DNA of 64,000 bases from the NCBI GenBank assembly GCA_026708585.1, contig JAPOUQ010000081.1, positions 1 through 64,000 of the forward strand, in the 5' to 3' direction. Below, piece after piece: positions 1 to 9,833 of this stretch. Positions within the stretch are counted from its first letter, which is position 1; the number at the start of each line of letters is the position of its first letter. The translations under genes and the position numbers were made by a program. The notes under the pieces are model-generated. The model saw only the letters and a program-made list of their open reading frames with translations, made no database searches and was not told where the DNA came from. The DNA comes from Gammaproteobacteria bacterium (GTDB taxonomy: Bacteria; Pseudomonadota; Gammaproteobacteria; Arenicellales; Poriferihabitantaceae).

Positions 1-93
1 CAACCTCTGAAACCGAGCAAAAACGAGCGAATAAAAAAGAATAAATTTGCCTTGCGAAAATGATACTTGGATGCGAAATCAAAGCGCTGGCTA

Positions 94-102
94 TGTTATA
101 AT
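94..102 (+). promoter_or_regulatory. Extended -10 promoter for gyrA operon
   Basis: The sequence TGT-TATAAT is a perfect -10 hexamer (97-102) preceded by the TGn extended element. No good -35 hexamer lies 16-18 bp upstream, which is typical of extended -10 promoters. It would give a leader of roughly 115 nt ahead of gyrA. The rest of 1-223 shows no gene. Confidence 0.55.
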
Positions 103-223
103 TGTGACTTGAAGAAATGCCCCTGTGCGACCACTCCAAACCTTTTAATTCCGTTTCCTTATTTTACCTCTGTTTTGTGCGTTTTGCGGGCAGTGGGTCT
201 CGGTTTCTTACGACTTACCTGTT

Positions 224-2863
224 ATGAATGATATCCCATTTGCATTAGAGACTCTCCCGGCCAATCTGGAGAAAGAAATGCGTCAATCGTATCTGGATTA
301 CGCTATGAGTGTAATTGTGGGTCGTGCCTTACCCGATCTTCGAGATGGCCTCAAACCAGTCCACCGTCGCGTTCTCTATGCCATGCTTGAATCGGGTAAT
401 GATTGGAATAAACCGTACAAGAAATCAGCGCGCATAGTCGGTGAGGTGATCGGAAAGTATCATCCACATGGAGACAGTGCGGTTTACGACACGATTGTTC
501 GTCTTGCCCAGACTTTTTCGATGCGTTATACGCTCGTGGATGGACAAGGAAACTTTGGATCGGTTGATGGAGATGCTCCCGCGGCTATGCGTTATACGGA
601 AATTCGCTTATCGAAAATTGCCCATGAGTTACTGATCGATATCGACAAGGAAACCGTAGATTTTGGTCCAAATTATGATGATACCGAGACACAGCCACTA
701 GTATTACCGACGCGTATTCCGAATCTATTGATCAATGGTTCTGCTGGTATCGCTGTTGGTATGGCGACCAATATCCCACCGCACAATCTCAGTGAAACGA
801 TCGATGCATGTCTGGCTCTGATCAGAAATCCAGAGCTTTCCGTCAGCGATTTGATGGAGTACTTACCTGGCCCGGATTTTCCTACTGCTGGAATAATTTT
901 GGGTTCACAAGGGATTCGTCAAGCCTATGAAACAGGTAGAGGCCGTGTGATTGTCCGTGCCAAAACTGAATTTCAGACGCTCGATAATGGACGCGAATGT
1001 ATTGTTGTTCATGAATTGCCATATCAGGTAAATAAAGCACATTTGCTGGAGAAGATTGGCGAGTTGCACCGAAATAAACGCATTGAAGGTATCGCAGCAC
1101 TTCGTGATGAATCAGATAAGTCAGGAATGCGAATGGTGATTGAAGTTAAGCGCGGCGAGCAAGCAGAGGTATTGCTTAATAATCTCTACTCGCAGACCCG
1201 AATGCAAACTGTGTTCGGAATTAACATGGTCGCCCTGAATGACAATCAACCCAACCTGTTCGGGCTCAAGCAAATTCTTGAGAAGTTTGTGGCGCATCGT
1301 CGTGAAGTGGTTACACGAAGAACCTTATTTGAACTGAGTAAGGCAAGAGATCGCGCGCACACTCTTGAGGGATTAGCGGTTGCCCTATCAAATGTTGATG
1401 AGGTTATTGCCTTAATCCGTGGAGCCAGCAATCCAGCAGAGGCTAAGGAGAAATTGCTCAAGAAACTCTGGAACCCTGGAGTCGTTGAAGAATTAATCTC
1501 AAACAGAGACAGTTCTCTGTCAAGGCCCCTTGGTCTAGATGATAAATATGGTATTAACGCAGAGGGATATCGTCTAACCGCTGAGCAGGCTCAGGCGATT
1601 CTTGAATTGCGATTGCAACGATTGACAGGACTTGAAAGAGAAAAAATCATTAAGGAATACACCGAGATTATTGAACAAATTCGCGAGTTACTGTTGATAT
1701 TGGATGATCCTGATCGATTGCTTGAAGTAATCTGTGAAGAACTTGAATCAATTCGAGAAACTTTTGATGAACCTCGCCGGACAGAGATCGCTGAAGGTAT
1801 GGTTGACCTGACTCTGGCGGATCTAATCCCAGTGGAAGATTTGGTTGTTACCATTTCTCGAGAAGGTTATGCGAAAGCACAAAAAGTATCCGAATACAGC
1901 TCGCAGAAGCGGGGAGGAAAGGGGAAGATTGCGACACGTACCAAGGAGGAAGACATCGTGGAGCGGATGTTTGTAGCCAATTCACATGAAACAATTCTGT
2001 GTTTTTCAACAATGGGAAAAGTCTACTGGCTGAAAGCCTATGAGTTCCCGCAAGCTGGAAGGCATGCTCGTGGTAAACCACTGGTTAATCTTTTACCTCT
2101 GGTAGCGGATGAACAAATCACAGCAGTGTTGCCAATCGGTGAGTTCGATCATGAAAAAACACTGGTGATGGTAACTTCTCGAGGGATTATCAAGCGCTGT
2201 GCGATGAGTGCTTTCTCGAGGGCTAGAAGTACCGGTTTGATTGCGGTTAATCTTCTTGAAGATGATTATCTCATCGATGTTGCACTAACTGATGGGTCTA
2301 GGGACATTATGCTAATCAGTGATAAGGGACGAGCGATTCGGTTTTCTGAATCCATCTTGCGGACGATGGGACGAGCGGCGCGTGGTGTTCGCGGAATTCG
2401 ACTAGGTGATGCTGCCCGTGTGATTTCAATGGTCGTCCTGCCATCTGCAACTGAACAGTCCAATACAGATTCGAACTTGCAGTCAACAATTCTGATTTGC
2501 ACAAAAAACGGATTTGGCAACAGAACTTCGATCAAAGATTATCCTTGCAAAGGGCGTGCAGGGAAGGGTGTGATTGCGATAAAAACCACCGAACGCAATG
2601 GGCAAGTAGTAGCAGCACATATAGTCGAAAACGAAGATGAGGTTATGTTGATTACAAATGGTGGTACGTTGATTCGTACAAACGTCAGGGATATTTCGGT
2701 AATTGGCCGAAATACTCAAGGAGTCCGTCTGATTTCCCTAAATGAAGGAGATACTTTGGTCAGTATGACCAAGATTGTTGAACCGGATGTAGGAGAAGAA
2801 GATCACGAAACTGACACTGTCGTAGTGGATAGTACGAGAGAAATTATCAAGACCAGCGATTAA
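224..2863 (+). CDS. gyrA: DNA gyrase subunit A
   Basis: GyrA is the breakage-reunion subunit of gyrase; with GyrB it introduces negative supercoils in the cytoplasm. The 879 residues match the usual length. The quinolone-resistance region reads [10 protein letters not shown] with Ser85 and Asp89, the wild-type residues equivalent to E. coli S83 and D87. The catalytic tyrosine is Tyr124 in AAMRYTE. The GyrA box QKRGGKG at about 561-567 marks it as gyrase rather than topoisomerase IV, and the C-terminal tail is acidic. No clear Shine-Dalgarno precedes the ATG. The stop overlaps the pheA start by one base (TAATG), so the two are probably co-transcribed and translationally coupled. Confidence 0.98.
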   Translation: MNDIPFALETLPANLEKEMRQSYLDYAMSVIVGRALPDLRDGLKPVHRRVLYAMLESGNDWNKPYKKSARIVGEVIGKYHPHGDSAVYDTIVRLAQTFSMRYTLVDGQGNFGSVDGDAPAAMRYTEIRLSKIAHELLIDIDKETVDFGPNYDDTETQPLVLPTRIPNLLINGSAGIAVGMATNIPPHNLSETIDACLALIRNPELSVSDLMEYLPGPDFPTAGIILGSQGIRQAYETGRGRVIVRAKTEFQTLDNGRECIVVHELPYQVNKAHLLEKIGELHRNKRIEGIAALRDESDKSGMRMVIEVKRGEQAEVLLNNLYSQTRMQTVFGINMVALNDNQPNLFGLKQILEKFVAHRREVVTRRTLFELSKARDRAHTLEGLAVALSNVDEVIALIRGASNPAEAKEKLLKKLWNPGVVEELISNRDSSLSRPLGLDDKYGINAEGYRLTAEQAQAILELRLQRLTGLEREKIIKEYTEIIEQIRELLLILDDPDRLLEVICEELESIRETFDEPRRTEIAEGMVDLTLADLIPVEDLVVTISREGYAKAQKVSEYSSQKRGGKGKIATRTKEEDIVERMFVANSHETILCFSTMGKVYWLKAYEFPQAGRHARGKPLVNLLPLVADEQITAVLPIGEFDHEKTLVMVTSRGIIKRCAMSAFSRARSTGLIAVNLLEDDYLIDVALTDGSRDIMLISDKGRAIRFSESILRTMGRAARGVRGIRLGDAARVISMVVLPSATEQSNTDSNLQSTILICTKNGFGNRTSIKDYPCKGRAGKGVIAIKTTERNGQVVAAHIVENEDEVMLITNGGTLIRTNVRDISVIGRNTQGVRLISLNEGDTLVSMTKIVEPDVGEEDHETDTVVVDSTREIIKTSD

Positions 2864-3951
2864 TGGCAAAAGAAATAAGAAATATGATTGAAGATTTTCG
2901 GGATCAAATCGATACCATTGATCTCGAAATACTCAAATTGATGAATCTCAGGCTCGATTTTGCCGCCAAAATTGCTGAGATCAAACAGGAGCAAAAAAAT
3001 CCTGATTACTATCGACCAGAACGTGAAGCGCAAATATTGAGACGGTTACAGCAGTGCAATCGAGATGGACATATGTCCGATGCTGCGATTGAGAGCCTGT
3101 TTCGGGAAGTTATGTCGATTACTCGACACTCAGAATCCGAATTGTCGGTCTCTGTTTTGGGCCCGCCTGGTACTTATACTGAAGCAGCTGCACGCAAACA
3201 TTTTGGCCAAGCGATTCATATTATTGATCATCCAACAATCGATGAAATATTTAAGTCAACAGAGACCGGCGAAACTGATTTTTCCGTAGTACCGGTTGAA
3301 AATTCAACTGAAGGAGGTGTGATCGGAACACTAGATCGTCTTTGCACTACCGTTCTCACCGTGTGTGGTGAAATCAATCTAGAAATCAACCACTCCTTGC
3401 TCAGCAAATCCAATTCTCTAGATCAGGTCAAGGTGATTTATGCACATACTCAGTCACTTGGTCAATGCCGAAATTGGATTGAAAGGAATTGCTCTGACGC
3501 TGAGAGAATACCGGTCGGCAGTAATGCCGATGCAGCAGTCAAGGTTGCGGATGAACCGAACAGTGCAGCGATTGCAAGTAGTATTGCTGCCGATCGATAC
3601 GGTCTGAAGGTATTAGTTGAGAATATCGAAGATGACCCCGGGAATTCCACTCGCTTTCTAGTTCTCTCGAAACGTCCAACACCTCCAAGCGGTAAAGACA
3701 AAACCTCTCTAATTGTTGCTGCGGCCAATAAACCCGGCTCTTTGGTCGAGTTATTAATGCCTCTATGGGACGAAAAAGTTGACATGACTCGTCTCGAATC
3801 CAGGCCATCAAAGATTGGTTTGTGGGCCTATGTATTTTTTATTGACATCATTGGACATCAGGACGAAGAACATGTTGATCGAGCCTTGCAAACTCTTCGC
3901 TCTAAAGCGGGTTTCTACAAGAATCTAGGGTCATACCCATCTGCTGTATGA
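2863..3951 (+). CDS. pheA: Bifunctional chorismate mutase / prephenate dehydratase (P-protein)
   Basis: PheA converts chorismate to prephenate and then to phenylpyruvate, the committed steps to phenylalanine. An AroQ-type chorismate mutase helix bundle covers about residues 8-90. The prephenate dehydratase domain follows (GPPGTYTEAAA at 100-110, ENSTEGG at 146-152, catalytic TRF at 263-265). A C-terminal ACT regulatory domain carries GSL at 292-294 and ESRP at 312-315, the phenylalanine feedback site. The 362-residue length is standard. The gene directly follows gyrA; serC, usually between gyrA and pheA in related gammaproteobacteria, is absent, and hisC is missing downstream. Confidence 0.97.
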   Translation: MAKEIRNMIEDFRDQIDTIDLEILKLMNLRLDFAAKIAEIKQEQKNPDYYRPEREAQILRRLQQCNRDGHMSDAAIESLFREVMSITRHSESELSVSVLGPPGTYTEAAARKHFGQAIHIIDHPTIDEIFKSTETGETDFSVVPVENSTEGGVIGTLDRLCTTVLTVCGEINLEINHSLLSKSNSLDQVKVIYAHTQSLGQCRNWIERNCSDAERIPVGSNADAAVKVADEPNSAAIASSIAADRYGLKVLVENIEDDPGNSTRFLVLSKRPTPPSGKDKTSLIVAAANKPGSLVELLMPLWDEKVDMTRLESRPSKIGLWAYVFFIDIIGHQDEEHVDRALQTLRSKAGFYKNLGSYPSAV

Positions 3952-3954
3952 GCA

Positions 3955-4845
3955 ATGAATAGTAGCTCTCCATTAATTCGAAAACTCATTATAGTAGGAG
4001 TGGGTTTGATTGGAGGCTCCCTAGCATTGGCATTACGTAGAGTGGGTGCTGTAGAAGAAATCGTAGGTATTGGTCGCAGTGAGTTCAATCTCGAAACAGC
4101 CCTAAAAGTCGGTGCTATCGATCAGGTGGCCTCTCGGCTTATTGATGTTGTGCATGATGCAGATATAGTAGTGCTGGCTACACCAGTGAATTCAATTAAC
4201 CAGTATTTGGCAGAATTATCAGTAAAGTTGCCAAAGGGTATTGTGATCACCGATGTAGGGAGCGTTAAGCAAGAAATCATGCTTACCGCTAAAAAGTGCC
4301 TGAAAGAGCAATACAGGAATTTTGTCCCCGGACATCCAATCGCAGGACGTGAAAGTTCTGGCATTAATGCGGCGAATTCCAGATTGTTTGAGAATCACAA
4401 TGTCGTATTAACTCCCGATGAGAATACCGACCCCCATGCAATTGCCCTGATTAAGAACATGTGGTTGAAAGCTGGTGCATCAATCATTCTTATGGATCGC
4501 AAAGAGCATGATGCGGTATTGTCAATAACTAGTCATTTGCCACATATTCTGGCCTATGCAATGATGAATTATTTGGCCGATGATATCAATGCCGGTCGTT
4601 GTTATCAGATGGCCGCTGGTGGGTTTTACGATTTTACAAGAACTGCATCGAGTGATCCTGAAATGTGGAGAGATATTTCTTTTATGAACAAAGATTGCTT
4701 GTTGGAAGATATCCGTAGATTTCAAAACCGATTAGAAGATATTGCTAATTTGATTCAAAATGATGAAGATGCGAAGTTGAGACAGTTGTTTCAGGATGCA
4801 CGACAGGCCCGATCACTGGTTACGGAGAGAAGAAATTCATGCTAG
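3955..4845 (+). CDS. tyrA: Prephenate dehydrogenase (TyrA family)
   Basis: TyrA oxidatively decarboxylates prephenate (or arogenate) toward tyrosine. A Rossmann NAD(P) site, GVGLIGG, sits at residues 15-21. The substrate/catalytic region includes DVGSVK and GHPIAGRESSG at about residue 125. The C-terminal half is the expected all-helical dimerisation domain. At 296 residues it is the monofunctional form, without a fused chorismate mutase, which pheA supplies. The start lies 3 bp after the pheA stop, so it belongs to the same operon. NAD versus NADP and prephenate versus arogenate preference cannot be decided from reading. Confidence 0.94.
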   Translation: MNSSSPLIRKLIIVGVGLIGGSLALALRRVGAVEEIVGIGRSEFNLETALKVGAIDQVASRLIDVVHDADIVVLATPVNSINQYLAELSVKLPKGIVITDVGSVKQEIMLTAKKCLKEQYRNFVPGHPIAGRESSGINAANSRLFENHNVVLTPDENTDPHAIALIKNMWLKAGASIILMDRKEHDAVLSITSHLPHILAYAMMNYLADDINAGRCYQMAAGGFYDFTRTASSDPEMWRDISFMNKDCLLEDIRRFQNRLEDIANLIQNDEDAKLRQLFQDARQARSLVTERRNSC

Positions 4846-4883
4846 TTGAACCCGAAAGGATATAAATCCGGTTAGATTAGAAG

Positions 4884-6197
4884 ATGAGTGCTGTGATATA
4901 TCATACCCATCCTTCACAGAAACTTCATGGGCAATTACGAGTTGCCAGCGACAAGTCCATTTCTCATCGTGCAGTAATATTGGGTTCAATCGCGAATGGA
5001 AAGACAAGTATCACGAATCTTTTGGAAGGAGAAGATGTGCTTGCAAATATTCGAGCTTTTCAGGCGATGGGGGTAAATATCATTCGTAATATTGATGAGC
5101 AGGATCCCATTTATTTCATTGATGGAGTTGGCATGGATGGCCTAGAGTCACCAGGTCAAGATTTGGATCTTGGTAATTCAGGAACCGCTTTTCGATTAAT
5201 TACTGGCCTCTTGGCGAGTCACAAGTTTTCATCAACCCTAACGGGAGATGAGTCTTTGTTACAACGCCCAATGTCGAGAATCATTGAACCACTACGGCAA
5301 ATGGGTGCGATCATAGACTCAGAAAATGGCAAGCCTCCATTGTCAATTGAGCCCTGTAATGGACTGACAGGTATTCAATACCGTCCAGTCGTAGCATCTG
5401 CACAGGTAAAATCGGCGGTATTGCTGGCAGGATTGAGGGCAAGTGGAGAAACTCGGTTAATTGAGTCAGCACTTACTCGGGATCATACCGAAAAACTGCT
5501 ATCTGGTTTTGGATATCCGATTTCCGTTTCTGGAACGGATATTTGTCTTGAAGGGGGACATGCGTTAACCGCAACTCAAATTGACGTGCCGGCTGATCTC
5601 TCTTCAGCAGCCTTTTTCATTGTCGCTGCACTCATCGTTCCAGGAAGTCGACTGGAGTTGAAAGACGTTGGAATAAATCCCCGTCGAACAGGTATTTTGA
5701 CTATTTTAAGACGAATGGGTGCAGATATTGAGATTACGCATAGGAGAATACAAGGGGGTGAAGATGTCGCCGATCTAATTATCACTAGCTCGTCACTAAA
5801 CGGCTGTGAAATCTCAGGAGATGATGTTGCTTTCGCAATCGATGAGATGCCGGTAATTTGCATTGCTGCAGCTGCTGCAAATGGAGAAACGATCATTCAT
5901 GGAGCTAGTGAGTTAAGGGTCAAGGAAAGTGATCGCATCAAGGCTGTTACTGAAGGATTGCAACGACTGGGTATTGAAGTTGAAGAGCGGGTAGATGGCA
6001 TGAAAATACGTGGAGGCAAGTTCCTCTCTGCTGAGATTGACAGTTATAGGGATCACCGAATTGCAATGGCATTCAGTGTAGCGGGTATGATCGCAAAAGG
6101 AGATATCAAAATTATGAATTGTGAGAATGTCGCAACTTCATTTCCGAATTTTGTTGAGTTAGCCAATCAAGCTGGTATGTGGATTACTGCCGAATGA
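4884..6197 (+). CDS. aroA: 3-phosphoshikimate 1-carboxyvinyltransferase (EPSP synthase)
   Basis: AroA transfers enolpyruvate from PEP to shikimate-3-phosphate, the sixth shikimate-pathway step. Family signatures seen are LGNSGTAFR at about residues 95-103, RVKESDRI at about 345, and SYRDHRIAMAF near the C terminus, together with N-terminal SDKSISHRA for PEP/S3P binding. The 437 residues match bacterial enzymes and the tandem inverse-alpha/beta-barrel layout. It lies 38 bp after tyrA, and its stop overlaps the cmk start as ATGA, indicating translational coupling. Confidence 0.97.
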   Translation: MSAVIYHTHPSQKLHGQLRVASDKSISHRAVILGSIANGKTSITNLLEGEDVLANIRAFQAMGVNIIRNIDEQDPIYFIDGVGMDGLESPGQDLDLGNSGTAFRLITGLLASHKFSSTLTGDESLLQRPMSRIIEPLRQMGAIIDSENGKPPLSIEPCNGLTGIQYRPVVASAQVKSAVLLAGLRASGETRLIESALTRDHTEKLLSGFGYPISVSGTDICLEGGHALTATQIDVPADLSSAAFFIVAALIVPGSRLELKDVGINPRRTGILTILRRMGADIEITHRRIQGGEDVADLIITSSSLNGCEISGDDVAFAIDEMPVICIAAAAANGETIIHGASELRVKESDRIKAVTEGLQRLGIEVEERVDGMKIRGGKFLSAEIDSYRDHRIAMAFSVAGMIAKGDIKIMNCENVATSFPNFVELANQAGMWITAE

Positions 6198-6868
6198 TCG
6201 ATCCGTCAAGAACAAGTGTCCCGGTTATCGCAATTGACGGACCAGGTGGTTCCGGCAAAGGTACGGTTTCTACTGCCGTTGCTCGCTATTTTGGCTGGCA
6301 TTATCTGGATAGTGGAGCTATATATCGGGTGTTAGGTTATCTGGCACACGTGAAGCAGGTTAGTGAGGATGATGTATCGGGTTTGGTGGCGCTCACTCAT
6401 AATCTTGATATAGTGTTCGCAGAAGAGGGAATTTTTCTTGATGGACAGAATGCTGAAGGCTTGATTCGAACAGAAGAAGCAGCTGACCGCGCTTCAAGGA
6501 TTTCCCCAATTCCGGAGGTACGACGTTCATTATTACAATGGCAACGCAATCAGGCACGACTTCCCGGCCTTGTCAGTGATGGTAGAGATATGGGCAGTGT
6601 GGTATTTCCAGATGCATTATGTAAGTTTTTTATCACGGCAAATTCACAAAAAAGAGCAGAGCGTCGTTATAAACAGTTGAGAGAAAAAGGTTTCGATGTT
6701 AGAATTGAGCAATTGCTTCGAGAAATCGCTGAGCGCGATGAGCGTGATGCGATGCGTAAGGCTTCCCCTCTCAAACCAGCTGAGGATGCCACAGTCATTG
6801 ATACGACAGAAATGAATGTCGATGATGTGATTTCAACGGTGCTTGAAGAAATCGAACGATTTCTTTGA
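6194..6868 (+). CDS. cmk: Cytidylate kinase
   Basis: Cmk phosphorylates CMP and dCMP with ATP. The P-loop GPGGSGKGT lies at residues 16-24, followed by HYLDSGAIYR (nucleoside-binding region) and VSDGRDMGSVVFPDA, a family signature. I chose the ATG at 6194, which overlaps the aroA stop as ATGA; an upstream in-frame GTG at 6179 would add five residues but has no better support. The product is 224 residues. The order aroA-cmk-rpsA is conserved in gammaproteobacteria. Confidence 0.95.
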   Translation: MIDPSRTSVPVIAIDGPGGSGKGTVSTAVARYFGWHYLDSGAIYRVLGYLAHVKQVSEDDVSGLVALTHNLDIVFAEEGIFLDGQNAEGLIRTEEAADRASRISPIPEVRRSLLQWQRNQARLPGLVSDGRDMGSVVFPDALCKFFITANSQKRAERRYKQLREKGFDVRIEQLLREIAERDERDAMRKASPLKPAEDATVIDTTEMNVDDVISTVLEEIERFL

Positions 6869-6874
6869 TCGTTC
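6854..6874 (+). repeat. 7-bp inverted repeat at the cmk stop
   Basis: GAACGAT and ATCGTTC form a perfect 7-bp stem with a 7-nt loop that straddles the cmk stop codon. No T-run follows, so it is a poor intrinsic terminator; it may only fold the 3' end of the transcript. Confidence 0.3.
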
Positions 6875-6931
6875 CAGCGGGGGAGTCCTTTTGCTTAGCG
6901 AACAGAGCTTATTTATTTGGGTTGTCTGCTT

Positions 6932-6940
6932 TGGTATGAT
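6932..6940 (+). promoter_or_regulatory. Possible extended -10 promoter for rpsA
   Basis: TGG-TATGAT gives a TGn-extended -10 hexamer (five of six consensus bases) about 140 bp before rpsA. The -35 region is weak. A separate rpsA promoter inside the 212-bp gap is expected from the gene's high expression in other bacteria. Confidence 0.35.
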
Positions 6941-7080
6941 TTCGGTAACTACATAATGTAACGAAGTATTTACCTGATCGGGCATTTTTTTTACGATTGA
7001 CCGTTTCCCAACTACGACTGGAGTTAAACTAGACCATTTTACGGCGGGTTGGGGAATGACTTTATATACAAAATTGACTT

Positions 7081-8763
7081 ATGGAAAATTTTGAAGCGTT
7101 ATTGAATGAGAGCATGGATGCTGTCGAAATGAAGCCTGGCGAGCTGATCATGGGCGATGTTATGGAGGCTAACGATGATTATGTTATTATCAGTGTTGGT
7201 CTCAAATCGGATGCTGAAGTCCCGGCTAACGAATTTAAAAATGCAGCTGGTGATCTGACCGTCTCGATTGGAGACCGGGTTGAGGTTGCTTTAGAGGCTG
7301 TTGAGGATGGTAGCGGTAGTACTCGGGTCTCAAGAGAAAAGGCGATGCGATTTAGGGCTTGGGCAGAGGTGGCCGAAGCCTATGAGAGCGACAAAGTCGT
7401 TAATGGTATGATTGCCGGTAAAGTCAAAGGTGGATTCACGGTTGATCTTTATGGTCTTCGAGCATTTTTACCTGGTTCTTTGGTTGATATTCGGCCAATC
7501 AAGGATTCCGCATACATTGAAGGCCGAGACCTTGAGTTTAAAGTGATCAAACTCGATCAGAACAAGAACAATATTGTTGTTTCGCGACGTGCAATCGTGG
7601 AGAATGAACTGGTTGAAGAGCGAGAAAAACTACTCGAAACTCTGCAAGAGGGGCAGATTGTTTCTGGAATTGTCAAAAATCTTACTGACTATGGTGCATT
7701 TGTCAATTTGGGAGGTTTAGATGGCTTGTTGCACATTACTGATATCGCTTGGAAACGTATTCGCCATCCTTCTGAGGTCTTAACTGTTGGGGATGAAGTC
7801 GAGGTTCGTGTTTTAAAATTTGATCGAGGTGAGGGGCGTGTTTCACTCGGGCTTAAGCAGCTTGGTCAAGACCCTTGGTTGGATTTGGCTGAATGTCACC
7901 CGATCGGGAGTAAACTTTTTGGTCGGGTAACAAACCTTACTGATTATGGAGCTTTCGTTGAGCTGCAAGAAGGTGTTGAAGGTCTTGTCCATTTATCCGA
8001 AATGGATTGGACGAAAAAGAATATCCATCCTGGCAGAGTCTGTCATATTGGTGATGAAGTTGAGGTTATGGTCCTCGATATTGACTCAGAGAGGCGCCGA
8101 ATTTCGCTAGGTATGAAACAGTGTATCGCAAATCCATGGGAAGAATTTGCAGCAATTTACAAAAAAGGGGATCGTATTACCGGTCAAATTCGTTCAATCA
8201 CTGACTTTGGTGTGTTTGTTGGGGTCGAAGGTGGTATTGATGGGTTGGTTCATCTCTCTGACTTGTCATGGGATCGACCGGGCGATCAGGTTGTCACCGA
8301 GTTTAAGAAAGGGGATGAGTTAACCGTTGTTGTTTTGTCAATTGATCCGGTTCGTGAGCGCATTGCACTCGGCCTCAAACAAGCGACCGAAGATCCCTTT
8401 CAGATTTACACATCAGCTTTTCCGAAAGGTAGTGTAGTCACTGGAGTAGTAACCAAAATAAAGGATCGATCCGCAACTATCGAACTAGCACCGAATATTG
8501 AAGGTCAAATTCGGATATCAGAACTTTCGAAAGAACATGTAGATAATATAAATAACGTGCTGAAAATTGGTGATGAAATCGAAGCAAAAATTATGAATGC
8601 TGATAAAAAGGATCGTAAGATATCGCTTTCAATCAAGAAACTTGAAGCAGATTTAGAAGATGCTGTAAAGCATGAATACTCAAAAGATTCTAAAGTGGCC
8701 ACCACGTTAGGTGATAAACTCAAGGCTCAACTGGAGTTACAAGCCACAGATCTAGACGAGTAA
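7081..8763 (+). CDS. rpsA: 30S ribosomal protein S1
   Basis: S1 binds mRNA on the 30S subunit and helps initiate translation of leaders with weak Shine-Dalgarno sequences. Six consecutive S1/OB repeats can be followed; repeats 3-6 show the hallmark TDYGAFV or TDFGVFV and GLxHLS/GLLHITD motifs. The length, 560 residues, is close to that of E. coli S1 (557). No Shine-Dalgarno precedes the ATG, which is also true of rpsA elsewhere, where leader folding and S1 itself control translation. It sits between cmk and ihfB, a conserved order. Confidence 0.97.
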   Translation: MENFEALLNESMDAVEMKPGELIMGDVMEANDDYVIISVGLKSDAEVPANEFKNAAGDLTVSIGDRVEVALEAVEDGSGSTRVSREKAMRFRAWAEVAEAYESDKVVNGMIAGKVKGGFTVDLYGLRAFLPGSLVDIRPIKDSAYIEGRDLEFKVIKLDQNKNNIVVSRRAIVENELVEEREKLLETLQEGQIVSGIVKNLTDYGAFVNLGGLDGLLHITDIAWKRIRHPSEVLTVGDEVEVRVLKFDRGEGRVSLGLKQLGQDPWLDLAECHPIGSKLFGRVTNLTDYGAFVELQEGVEGLVHLSEMDWTKKNIHPGRVCHIGDEVEVMVLDIDSERRRISLGMKQCIANPWEEFAAIYKKGDRITGQIRSITDFGVFVGVEGGIDGLVHLSDLSWDRPGDQVVTEFKKGDELTVVVLSIDPVRERIALGLKQATEDPFQIYTSAFPKGSVVTGVVTKIKDRSATIELAPNIEGQIRISELSKEHVDNINNVLKIGDEIEAKIMNADKKDRKISLSIKKLEADLEDAVKHEYSKDSKVATTLGDKLKAQLELQATDLDE

Positions 8764-8803
8764 CATTTTAGTTATTATCTATTAACACAAGCGGAAAAGA
8801 CTT

Positions 8804-9112
8804 ATGCCAGCACACAAATACAAGATCACTCTAACCAAGTCGAAACTTATTTACAATTTATGGAAGAAGCATCCTCAAATGGAAGAAGAAGATATTGAGT
8901 GCGCCGTGCAATGTGTTTTAAATCGTATGATTAACGCACTTACTGAAGGGAGGCGGATTGAAATTCGAGGCTTTGGGAGCATGAATTTACATTATCGTCC
9001 TCGACGATTGAGTCGCAATCCGAAAACGGGGGAACCAGTGTTTGTTCCGGAGAAATTTGCCCCTCATTTCAAGCCTGGGTATGAATTAAAGACAAGGGTA
9101 AATAATAAGTAA
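8804..9112 (+). CDS. ihfB: Integration host factor subunit beta
   Basis: IHF-beta pairs with IhfA to bend DNA sharply at specific sites. The HU/IHF fold is clear: N-terminal helices ending in ALTEGRRIEIRGFGSMNLHYR, then the beta-arm RNPKTGEPVFVP and the C-terminal FKPGYELK. RIEIRGFGS identifies the beta subunit. The 102 residues include about seven extra N-terminal ones (MPAHKYK) compared with E. coli. Its place directly after rpsA supports the identity. IhfA is not in this window. Confidence 0.95.
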   Translation: MPAHKYKITLTKSKLIYNLWKKHPQMEEEDIECAVQCVLNRMINALTEGRRIEIRGFGSMNLHYRPRRLSRNPKTGEPVFVPEKFAPHFKPGYELKTRVNNK

Positions 9113-9120
9113 GGAAAGGC

Positions 9121-9252
9121 ATGTTTCGGCCTACACTGGAGTTCGATATCGATTTCGAAAATATTATACCTTGTGTCATCATGTTGCATCTTATTCTCCT
9201 CGGTTTCGCCTGTTTGGCTTGCGGATTTTCTCTTCAGGTTTCGATTTTATAA
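9121..9252 (+). CDS. Possible 43-residue hydrophobic small protein
   Basis: A short open frame begins 8 bp after the ihfB stop with GGAAAG positioned like a Shine-Dalgarno (9113-9118). It encodes 43 residues: a polar, acidic N-terminal third followed by one hydrophobic stretch (about residues 15-38) that could span a membrane. I recognise no family. It is too short to judge by coding statistics, and it lies in the gap between ihfB and lapA, so it could also be chance. It would be translated from the ihfB message. Confidence 0.3.
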   Translation: MFRPTLEFDIDFENIIPCVIMLHLILLGFACLACGFSLQVSIL

Positions 9253-9411
9253 ATGCACCTTTGCACGGTTTCGAACTGTTACAGTGATTCAACCTCCATT
9301 CAATAGTTGATGTTTGTGATTTGGAACTGAAGTAGACGAAGTGAGGGTTGTTCAGAAGTTGGTGAAAAACAGAGTGGAAGTTTTAATCCATACGACCATC
9401 TGCCTAGCTAA

Positions 9412-9669
9412 GTGACCAAAATTTTCTATTCGTTGATAGTGGTCCTGATGTTGATGATCGGGATTACTTTTCCTTATATGAATCATCAACAAGTTGAGCT
9501 TCGATATTTATGGTTATCTGGAGAATTCAATCTATCTCTACTCTTATTATGTGTCTTAATCATCGGTGTGGTGATCGGCTTTATCGGCAACTTTTGGGCT
9601 CTCGTTAAATGCCGAAGCAAGTTGTCTCAATCAAGACGTAAGACAAAAAATCTTGTGCCAAACAGCTAA
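9412..9669 (+). CDS. lapA: LapA-family (DUF1049) inner-membrane protein
   Basis: LapA works with LapB in controlling LPS assembly, by analogy with E. coli YciS. The 85-residue protein has two predicted membrane helices (about residues 5-22 and 40-62) flanking the conserved QxVELRYLWLSGEFNLSLLLL segment, with a basic cytoplasmic tail. The start is GTG with no visible Shine-Dalgarno. It is followed by lapB, the conserved pair. Confidence 0.88.
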   Translation: MTKIFYSLIVVLMLMIGITFPYMNHQQVELRYLWLSGEFNLSLLLLCVLIIGVVIGFIGNFWALVKCRSKLSQSRRKTKNLVPNS

Positions 9670-9762
9670 AGCCGGATCGTTTTCAATATAGTCCACGGTT
9701 GTTGAGGCGCTATTGGATGGCTTTTGTGATGAATGTGAAAAGATCAATCGAGCGTAATTGAA

Positions 9763-9791
9763 TTCAACTACCAAGTTTGGTCGGGTATAAT
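9763..9791 (+). promoter_or_regulatory. Possible promoter for lapB
   Basis: TTCAAC (9763-9768), a 17-bp spacer and a perfect TATAAT (9786-9791) lie about 45 bp upstream of lapB, inside the 164-bp lapA-lapB gap. This would let lapB be transcribed apart from lapA. Confidence 0.45.
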
Positions 9792-9833
9792 CAAATCATC
9801 GATAAAGACCTGTCTATCTAATTATTCAACGAA

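Noticed and set aside
6854..6874. Intrinsic terminator after cmk
   Set aside because: The stem is only 7 bp and no T-run follows.
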